Part shown: positions 8,261-12,380 of the stretch, one piece after another
Numbering within the stretch: the first letter of the stretch is position 1
Layout of the letters: each line of letters begins with the position of its first letter
NCBI GenBank assembly: GCA_025935655.1
Contig: JAICUV010000086.1
Span: 1-12,380 of the forward strand
Source of the DNA: Chloroflexota bacterium
GTDB taxonomy: Bacteria > Chloroflexota > Limnocylindria > Limnocylindrales > CSP1-4
DNA: 12,380 bases
Direction of reading: 5' to 3'
The notes under the pieces: model-generated
What the model was told of the DNA's origin: nothing
What the model saw: only the letters and a program-made list of their open reading frames with translations
Database searches by the model: none
Position numbers and translations under genes: made by a program

Positions 8261-8919
8261 CGGGGGCTCTCCTCCGTCGCGGCGGCTCCGCCCTCCTCCA
8301 GGGTCCGGATGACGTCGCCCAGCTTGCGCAGCGCGGAGCGGACCGGCAGCTCGGCCTCGGTGAAGCCGAGCAGGATGGCCGACTCCGCGCCGATGAACGG
8401 GACCCCCATGAGGGCCGCGATCTCCGCCGGCACGAACGGTCCGAGCCCGCCCCGGCCGGCGCCGACGCGCGCCGCCACCTCGGCGAGCACGACGTACCAG
8501 CCGCCGACGAACCGCCTGACGGCGGCCGCCACCTCCGGGTCGGACCAGCCCGCGGCGATCATCTCCTGGAGGACCCGGACGTAGCCGGACTCGAGGTCCT
8601 CGTCGAGGAAGTCGCAGGCGCGGTCCCACTGCTTCCACAGCGGCTCGGGGCCCGCGAACATCGCCCGCTGGCGCTCCAGCAGCCGCTCGTTCTCGGCCCC
8701 CAGGACCGCGAGGATGAGCTGCTGCTTGCTGCCGTAGTGGTAGTGGATCTGGCTGAGGGGCACGCCGGCCGCCTCCGCCACCGCGCGCGTGGACAGGTTC
8801 GCGTAGCCGTCCGCGAGCAGGCGCGACCGCGCGGCGGCCAGGATCGTGTCCCGCGTGTCGGCGGTCACGCGTTCACGGCGTTCGGCACGGGTCAGGGGCT
8901 CGGCGGTGGTCTCGTCCAC
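8257..8919 (-). CDS. TetR/AcrR-family transcriptional regulator
   Basis: This 220-residue repressor-type regulator has an N-terminal TetR DNA-binding domain: helix TRDTILAAARSRLLADGYAN (22-41), the helix-turn-helix LSTRAVAEAAGVPLSQIHYH (42-61), and YGSKQQLILAVL. The C-terminal helical domain would bind an inducer. The start is taken at GTG 8919: a TATCCT box ends 9 nt upstream with no Shine-Dalgarno, consistent with a leaderless mRNA. A GTG at 8949 would extend the protein by 10 residues but would overlap the DUF2182 stop and lie upstream of that box. It is the first gene of the coupled unit that runs through the hydrolases to the glycosyltransferase, so it probably autoregulates that unit. 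Candidate operators are a 9-bp palindrome at 8941-8949 and the inverted repeats at 10370-10403. Confidence 0.88.
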   Translation of the reverse strand: MDETTAEPLTRAERRERVTADTRDTILAAARSRLLADGYANLSTRAVAEAAGVPLSQIHYHYGSKQQLILAVLGAENERLLERQRAMFAGPEPLWKQWDRACDFLDEDLESGYVRVLQEMIAAGWSDPEVAAAVRRFVGGWYVVLAEVAARVGAGRGGLGPFVPAEIAALMGVPFIGAESAILLGFTEAELPVRSALRKLGDVIRTLEEGGAAATEESPR

Positions 8920-8928
8920 GTCGGGCCG

Positions 8929-8957
8929 AGGATACGACGCGTGACTCACCCGGCGAC
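8929..8957 (-). promoter_or_regulatory. Putative internal promoter for the TetR-glycosyltransferase unit
   Basis: On the minus strand TATCCT (8934-8929) makes a good -10 box 9 nt before the GTG start. With 17-bp spacing the -35 would be GTCGCC (8957-8952), which is weak. A perfect GTGAGTCAC palindrome (8941-8949) sits in the spacer. The promoter overlaps the end of the DUF2182 gene. Confidence 0.45.
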
Positions 8958-9707
8958 CGCATAGACCGCACACAGGACGAGCAGGACCCCCAGCGGGCGG
9001 CTGATGCGCCGACCCCACGGGAGGTTCTTCTCCGCCGCGGTGATCGCGCCCAGGACGAGCATCGCGGTCACGCTGCCGAGGCCGACGCCGAACATCACGA
9101 GCATCAGCGACCAGCAGCAGCCGACGCAGAACGCGCCGTGCGCGATCCCCATCGCGAGCGCCTCGCGTCGCTCGCTCGTCCCCCGCCAGCGCGCCACCAC
9201 GAAGCCGAGCGGCGTCCGGCACTCGTCGAGACAGCGGTCGCGGAGCGGGCTGAACTGCCACAGGCCGGCGACGAGGAGCGTCGTGCCCAGGATGACCTGC
9301 TGGTGCGCCGCCAGCCACGGGATCGCGTCGACGGCGGCGTGGATGCCGCGGTCCAGGATCCACGCCGCGAGGCCGAACCCCGCCCAGGCCACGAGGTAGC
9401 CGGCGAGCAGGAGCGCGACGAGCAGGTGCGGCTGCCGCCGGCGCCGGATGAGCGCCGCGAACGTGAGCACGAGCGGGATGCTCGACGGCAGCATCATCGC
9501 CACGATCATCAGCGTCCACCCGAGGGTGAACAGCGACGCCTGGACGACGACGGGGCCCGACCCGCCCTCGTGGTGGAGGGCCGCGCCGGCCGCGGAGCCG
9601 GACCACGCGGCGATGCTCGCCCAGGCGAGGAGGGAGAGCCCGGCGAGCGCCGCGCCGAGGACGGCCCGGTCGCGGCGCGCGTCGCGCAGGTGGGCTGCGG
9701 CGAACAT
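8946..9707 (-). CDS. DUF2182 integral membrane protein, predicted metal-binding
   Basis: This 253-residue membrane protein has about six or seven hydrophobic segments. It carries the marks I associate with DUF2182: LGWTLMIVAMMLPSS at 62-76, a short CLDEC pair (Cys159, Cys163) after a cytoplasmic basic stretch, CVGCCWSLM at 194-202, and TAAEKNLPWG late in the protein. The family is described only as predicted metal-binding integral membrane proteins; no reaction is established that I can name. ATG 9707 starts 6 bp after the DUF1326 stop, so the two genes are surely co-transcribed. I recall DUF1326 and DUF2182 as frequent neighbours. The Met-rich and Cys-rich motifs in the membrane make a copper- or other soft-metal-related role worth considering, as inference. 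Confidence 0.85.
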   Translation of the reverse strand: MFAAAHLRDARRDRAVLGAALAGLSLLAWASIAAWSGSAAGAALHHEGGSGPVVVQASLFTLGWTLMIVAMMLPSSIPLVLTFAALIRRRRQPHLLVALLLAGYLVAWAGFGLAAWILDRGIHAAVDAIPWLAAHQQVILGTTLLVAGLWQFSPLRDRCLDECRTPLGFVVARWRGTSERREALAMGIAHGAFCVGCCWSLMLVMFGVGLGSVTAMLVLGAITAAEKNLPWGRRISRPLGVLLVLCAVYAVAG

Positions 9708-9713
9708 CGGAGG

Positions 9714-10322
9714 TCAGGCCGCGAAGCGGAAGTGGCCCTGGAGGGCGTTGTTCCCCGTCGCGTGCACGTCCGGCAGGCGGTGCTTCGAGCCGTTCCGCGT
9801 GAAGGCCGTGGACTTCGACGCGTAGACCGGCGACCCGGGGATCGTCGAGAACACGGTGCCCGACAGGACGGTCTGCTCGCCCGTGGCGCCGAGGAACGGG
9901 ATCACGTCGGCGTCCGCCACGTCGCCGATCGCGACCCGGCCCTTGCCGCCGTCGACCGTGAACGTGATCGGCGCCCGCTCCACGGACACCACCTCGCCGA
10001 TCAGGCCGGCGAGGTCGGCGACCGCGCCACCCAGCTGCCCGGTGAACACCTTGAGCATCGCGCCCTCCTGCTCGGGGGTCGCGCGGTCGTCGACGAAGAT
10101 CGCGGCCGTCCAGCTCTTCGCGACGAGGACGTTGCCGGGGATGTGGACCGACGCCGCGAGCGTGATGCCGGCCACGTCGACGCCCTCGATCGTGCCGGAG
10201 TCCACGTGCCACGCGAGGACCGAGTCGCAGGTGCCGCCGTCGGGATCCTCGCCCACCCAGCACGGGCACAGGACGTTGCAGGTGCAGACCTCGAGCAGCC
10301 GGCCTTCGATGTCGTAGCCCAT
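9714..10322 (-). CDS. DUF1326 domain protein
   Basis: This 202-residue soluble protein opens with the DUF1326 signature: EGRLLEVCTCNVLCPCWVGE at residues 6-25 with Cys13, Cys15, Cys19 and Cys21, then Cys32 in GGTCDS. A mixed beta-rich body follows, with VFTGQLGG at about 93-100 and a late ALQGHFRF motif at the C-terminus. The function of the family is not established; the four-Cys cluster suggests metal or redox chemistry. ATG 10322 is chosen because GGAGG (10334-10330) lies 7 nt upstream and the family signature begins at once. It is the first gene of the minus-strand block and sits 6 bp before DUF2182. Its upstream region holds two inverted repeats that look like operators. Confidence 0.87.
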   Translation of the reverse strand: MGYDIEGRLLEVCTCNVLCPCWVGEDPDGGTCDSVLAWHVDSGTIEGVDVAGITLAASVHIPGNVLVAKSWTAAIFVDDRATPEQEGAMLKVFTGQLGGAVADLAGLIGEVVSVERAPITFTVDGGKGRVAIGDVADADVIPFLGATGEQTVLSGTVFSTIPGSPVYASKSTAFTRNGSKHRLPDVHATGNNALQGHFRFAA

Positions 10323-10329
10323 GACGATG

Positions 10330-10334
10330 CCTCC
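10330..10334 (-). promoter_or_regulatory. Shine-Dalgarno GGAGG of the DUF1326 gene
   Basis: GGAGG on the minus strand, 7 nt before ATG 10322. It fixes the start against a longer in-frame extension. Confidence 0.7.
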
Positions 10335-10369
10335 AGGACGCGGGACCGATGGCGTGGAGCCCATCTTGG

Positions 10370-10403
10370 TCGGTCGATCGACCGACATCGGTCGGATGAC
10401 CGA
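10370..10403. promoter_or_regulatory. Tandem operator: two TCGGTC-N4-GACCGA inverted repeats
   Basis: Site 1 (10370-10385) and site 2 (10388-10403) each have identical 6-bp arms TCGGTC/GACCGA around a 4-bp centre (GATC and GGAT). Their centres are 18 bp apart. Site 1 extends to a perfect 18-bp palindrome at 10369-10386. They lie in the 161-bp divergent gap between DUF1326 and the plus-strand hydrolase. Size and symmetry suit a TetR-type dimer; the regulator is not identified. Confidence 0.6.
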
Positions 10404-10424
10404 CACTCTACGACGCGCTGTCAA
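10396..10424 (-). promoter_or_regulatory. Possible promoter of the DUF1326-led block
   Basis: A perfect TTGACA -35 lies on the minus strand at 10424-10419. With 17-bp spacing the -10 would be GGTCAT (10401-10396), a weak match that lies inside operator site 2. A TAGAGT at 10410-10405 is a better -10 by sequence but sits only 8 bp from the TTGACA. Either way initiation would fall within or next to the inverted repeats, fitting repression. Confidence 0.35.
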
Positions 10425-10471
10425 CCCCCCATCGCGAGGCTCCTGCAAGGCACGGCCGGGCGAGGTCGGCC

Positions 10472-10477
10472 TAGACT
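10472..10477 (+). promoter_or_regulatory. Putative -10 box (TAGACT) of the plus-strand hydrolase, leaderless start
   Basis: TAGACT ends 6 nt before ATG 10484 and no Shine-Dalgarno is present, so transcription probably starts at or next to the start codon. No clear -35 at 17 bp. Confidence 0.45.
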
Positions 10478-10483
10478 CCGGCG

Positions 10484-11323
10484 ATGAGCACCGAGTGGAC
10501 GAGCGATCGCCGGGGCACCGGCGCGTACGCCGACGTGAACGGCATCAGCCTGTACTACGAGACGTACGGGAGCGGCCGGCCCCTGGTCCTGCTCCACGGC
10601 GGGTTGGGATCGGGCGAGATGTTCGGGCCGATCATCCCCCGCCTCGCCGAGTCGCACCAGGTCATCGCCGTGGACCTCCAGGCCCACGGCCGGACGGCGG
10701 ACGTCGACCGGCCGATCGCCCTCGAAACGATGGGCGACGACATCGCGGCGCTGGTCGGCCACCTCGGCGTCGGCCGGCCCGACGTCATGGGCTACTCCCT
10801 GGGCGGCGGGGTTGCATTCCAGGTGGCCCTGCGGCACCCGGGCCTCGTGCGAAAGCTCGTGGTCGTGTCGGTGTACCTGCGCTCGGACGCGGTGTACGAG
10901 GCGATGCGCAGCCAGCAGGGGCAGCTGAGCGCCGCGGCGGCGCCGATGCTGCGCGAGACCCCCATGTACGAGCTGTACCGGCGCGTCGCGCCCCGCCCGG
11001 AGGACTTCCCCCGCCTGCTCGACAAGATGGGCGCCTGGATGGCCGAGGACTTCGACTTCAGCGACCAGTTCCGGGCGCTCCAGGTGCCGACCCTCATCGT
11101 GGCGGCCGACGCCGACCTGTTCCCGCCCAGCCACGCCGTCGAGGCGTTCGAGCTCCTCGGCGGCGGCCAGCAGGACGGCGGCTGGATGGGTGAGGGCCGG
11201 CCGGCCGGCGGGCATGCCCTCGCGATCCTGCCCGGCCTCCAGCACTACACGATCTTCGCCTCGCCGCTCCTCGCGGAGGCGGCCCTCGCCTTCCTCGACG
11301 CGCCCGAGGGCGAGGCCGCCTAG
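10484..11323 (+). CDS. Alpha/beta-fold hydrolase
   Basis: This 279-residue alpha/beta hydrolase has Ser105 in GYSLGG (103-108), the oxyanion HGGLGSGEMF region (38-47), Asp209/Asp211 in AADADLFPP as the acid, and His254 in LPGLQHYTIF as the base. The C-terminal lid and ending (GRPAGGHALAILPGLQHY) resemble the common esterase/lactonase-like hydrolases annotated generically in this superfamily. It is only distantly related to the minus-strand hydrolase pair. ATG 10484 follows a TAGACT box, consistent with a leaderless mRNA. It is divergent from the DUF1326 block and may share the inverted repeats at 10370-10403 as control sites. Its TAG stop sits on a CTAG shared with the stop of the convergent SRPBCC gene. 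The substrate is unknown. Confidence 0.88.
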   Translation: MSTEWTSDRRGTGAYADVNGISLYYETYGSGRPLVLLHGGLGSGEMFGPIIPRLAESHQVIAVDLQAHGRTADVDRPIALETMGDDIAALVGHLGVGRPDVMGYSLGGGVAFQVALRHPGLVRKLVVVSVYLRSDAVYEAMRSQQGQLSAAAAPMLRETPMYELYRRVAPRPEDFPRLLDKMGAWMAEDFDFSDQFRALQVPTLIVAADADLFPPSHAVEAFELLGGGQQDGGWMGEGRPAGGHALAILPGLQHYTIFASPLLAEAALAFLDAPEGEAA

Positions 11324-11793
11324 CGACCGGCGAGCAGGCCGTCCAGGCGCTCGAAGTTCTCGTCCATCCCCTTGTCCATGTCGCCCAGCATCGCGTCCCG
11401 GTCCTCGACCGACAGGAAGACGGACAACCCCGACAGGCGGCAGCGGCTGCCCGGCAGGTCCTCGAACTCGATGACCTCGATGTTCGGATGGCCGGGCTCG
11501 CCCTCGTACTCGAATGTCTGCACGAGCCGGCGCGGAGCCGTCACCTCGTGGAACGAGCCGTGGAACGCCCAGCCCTCGCCGTTGCCGGCGCGGACGATGT
11601 AGCTCCAGCAGCCGCCGGTGCGCGCGTCGAACTCGCGCATCTCGAGGGTGGTCCCGGCCGGACCCGTCCACAGCGGGAGGATGTCCGGGTCCGTGTGGGC
11701 CTCGAACACTCGGGGGGCGGGCGCCTCGAACTCTCGGGTCCAGCCGATGGTCTGGCTCGCCGGGCTGGCGACGACGGTGCGCTTGGTGGTCAT
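11320..11793 (-). CDS. AHSA1-type SRPBCC domain protein, ArsR-linked
   Basis: This 157-residue protein has the Aha1-C-like/SRPBCC fold: REFEAPAPRVFEAHTDPDIL (20-39) with LWTGPAG following, the GGCWSYIV strand at 60-67, GWAFHGSFHEVTAPRRLVQT at 74-93, and a long closing helix ending GMDENFERLDGLLAGR. Such proteins bind hydrophobic ligands in a cavity between sheet and helix. Pairs of ArsR regulator plus AHSA1-like protein are common in actinobacteria, and this pair follows that layout: ATG 11793 overlaps the ArsR stop by 4 bp (ATGA). The stop TAG lies on the same CTAG as the stop of the convergent hydrolase. The ligand is unknown. Confidence 0.87.
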   Translation of the reverse strand: MTTKRTVVASPASQTIGWTREFEAPAPRVFEAHTDPDILPLWTGPAGTTLEMREFDARTGGCWSYIVRAGNGEGWAFHGSFHEVTAPRRLVQTFEYEGEPGHPNIEVIEFEDLPGSRCRLSGLSVFLSVEDRDAMLGDMDKGMDENFERLDGLLAGR

Positions 11794-12128
11794 CGTGGTT
11801 CCTTCGTCTTCGGTGGCGCGGCGAGGACGGCGTCGAGGCGCCGGTACTTCGTCTCGAGGCGACGCCGGTGGGCCTCGAGCCAGTCCGCCGGGCTGGCCAG
11901 CGCGGCAGGCTCCAGGTGCACGGGACGGGTCTTCCCCTCCCGGCGCCGGCTGACCACCCCCGCGGCCTCGAGGACGCCGATGTGGCGCGACACGGCCTGG
12001 AGGGTGATCGGGAACAGCGCGGCGAGCTCGTTGACGGTCGCATCGCCGTCCGCGAGCCGGGTCACGATCGCACTCCGCACGGGATCCCCCAGCGCGGCGA
12101 ACGTCGACGCGATGCCGGCCGTCTGCAT
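11790..12128 (-). CDS. ArsR/SdpR-type winged-helix transcriptional repressor
   Basis: This 112-residue regulator begins ASTFAALGDPVRSAIVTRLA (7-26), the usual ArsR opening. The helix-turn-helix covers about 31-52 (TVNELAALFPITLQAVSRHI) and the wing about 58-72. No Cys is present, so it is not a thiol-based metal sensor of the ArsR/CadC type; the SRPBCC-linked members of the family also often lack metal sites. ATG 12128 is chosen because GAGGAG stands 3 nt upstream. An earlier in-frame ATG at 12149 lies inside the operator and almost at the predicted transcription start. It heads a two-gene operon with the AHSA1 gene, and an inverted repeat over its start site suggests autorepression. Confidence 0.88.
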   Translation of the reverse strand: MQTAGIASTFAALGDPVRSAIVTRLADGDATVNELAALFPITLQAVSRHIGVLEAAGVVSRRREGKTRPVHLEPAALASPADWLEAHRRRLETKYRRLDAVLAAPPKTKEPR

Positions 12129-12142
12129 CGTCTCCTCAACAC

Positions 12143-12158
12143 TCAACATTTTGGTTGA
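12143..12158. promoter_or_regulatory. Probable ArsR operator (TCAAC-N6-GTTGA)
   Basis: TCAACATTTTGGTTGA is an inverted repeat with 5-bp arms and a 6-bp AT-richer centre, markedly unlike the GC-rich surroundings. It covers the expected transcription start of the ArsR gene (about 12155), a classic position for autorepression by a small winged-helix repressor. Confidence 0.6.
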
Positions 12159-12161
12159 ATG

Positions 12162-12191
12162 ATCGTACGCCGCGCCGCAGGTCGTGTCAAC
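12162..12191 (-). promoter_or_regulatory. Sigma-70-type promoter of the arsR-AHSA1 operon
   Basis: On the minus strand TTGACA (12191-12186), a 17-bp spacer and TACGAT (12167-12162): a near-consensus promoter, the strongest in the window. Initiation is expected near 12155, inside the inverted repeat at 12143-12158, giving a leader of about 27 nt to ATG 12128. Confidence 0.75.
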
Positions 12192-12194
12192 GGG

Positions 12195-12200
12195 TAGAGT
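12195..12200 (+). promoter_or_regulatory. Possible -10 box (TAGAGT) of the right-edge gene
   Basis: TAGAGT would give a transcription start near 12207 and a leader of about 30 nt containing the GAGGA before TTG 12238. No recognisable -35 is found at 17 bp, so this is tentative. Confidence 0.3.
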
Positions 12201-12237
12201 CCCCGGCAACAGCCCATCTCGCAGCGAGGAACACGGC

Positions 12238-12380
12238 TTGGCGAAGTCCCAGTGGGCGGATCTCTCCGACGCGCAGATCGCGAAGCGCCTGGGCCGGCTG
12301 CTCGACGTCGTGTTCGACGACGGCACCGAGATCGGCCTCGGGGCGACACCGGGCGGACTGGGCGAGGTCGGCGAGGACAC
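12238..12380 (+). CDS. Partial unrecognised protein, N-terminus only (runs off right edge)
   Basis: A gene-like open frame begins at TTG 12238, with GAGGA 7 nt upstream, and stays open to the window end. The visible 47 residues begin (M)AKSQWADLSDAQIAKRLGRL, followed by LLDVVFDDGTEIGLGA and a Gly/Glu-rich stretch. Codon use has the same strong G/C third-position bias as its neighbours. I recognise no family and see no signal peptide or membrane helix in this part. It is divergent from arsR, with 109 bp between the two starts. Confidence 0.5.
   Translation, partial: MAKSQWADLSDAQIAKRLGRLLDVVFDDGTEIGLGATPGGLGEVGED

Noticed and set aside
8920..10269. Upstream extension of the TetR frame (670 codons in total)
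   Set aside because: The frame is open through the DUF2182 and DUF1326 genes only because of high GC; the TetR domain begins just after GTG 8919.
10405..10424. TTGACA and TAGAGT as a matched promoter pair
   Set aside because: The spacing is only 8 bp, far from 16-18; each box may be used alone or be chance.
9138..10487. Plus-strand open frame of 449 codons
   Set aside because: Antisense to DUF2182 and DUF1326, both with strong family motifs on the minus strand.
10421..12043. Minus-strand open frame of 540 codons
   Set aside because: Antisense to the plus-strand hydrolase and out of frame with the SRPBCC and ArsR genes; no domain is visible.

Overview
This is a 12.4 kb stretch of very high-GC bacterial DNA with compact, mostly overlapping genes. 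Strong G/C third-position codon bias, GTG/TTG starts, several starts that look leaderless (a TANNNT box 6-9 nt before the start codon) and the gene families present suggest an actinobacterium-like organism, perhaps Thermoleophilia or a high-GC Chloroflexota. No rRNA or other marker gene is present, so this placement is an inference.

Left part (1-3862). The left edge holds the C-terminal HKD half of a phospholipase D-like protein (minus strand). It loses its family-like sequence and has no usable start near position 200, where an unrelated C-terminal tail begins on the plus strand, so this looks like a breakpoint. Next come a LysE/RhtB-type exporter (+), a secreted five-Asp-box sialidase/BNR-like protein with a long Pro-Thr tail (-), and an EamA/DMT-type permease (+).

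Central part (about 3900-10322, minus strand). Nine genes lie head to tail, transcribed right to left: DUF1326, DUF2182, TetR regulator, NTF2-like/lumazine-binding-like protein, two paralogous alpha/beta hydrolases, a GT-B glycosyltransferase, a small Cys/His-rich protein and an SRPBCC protein. Spacings are 6 bp, 26 bp, 4-bp overlap, 12 bp, 4-bp overlap, 1-bp overlap (TGATG), about 60 bp, and 7 bp. The core from TetR to glycosyltransferase is almost certainly one translationally coupled unit. It has its own putative promoter inside the end of the DUF2182 gene, and a second regulated promoter probably lies upstream of DUF1326, where two 16-bp inverted repeats sit 18 bp apart. The hydrolase pair plus glycosyltransferase under a TetR regulator suggests processing of a small hydrophobic molecule. 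I do not recognise the set as a characterised system, and one hydrolase has Cys where its twin has the nucleophile Ser.

Right part (10484-12380). A divergent alpha/beta hydrolase (+) ends on a CTAG shared with the stop of a convergent AHSA1/SRPBCC gene. That gene is 4-bp coupled to an ArsR regulator with a good promoter and an overlapping inverted repeat, a common regulator/SRPBCC arrangement. A divergent unrecognised gene runs off the right edge.

No tRNA, rRNA, CRISPR array, transposase or integrase was seen.
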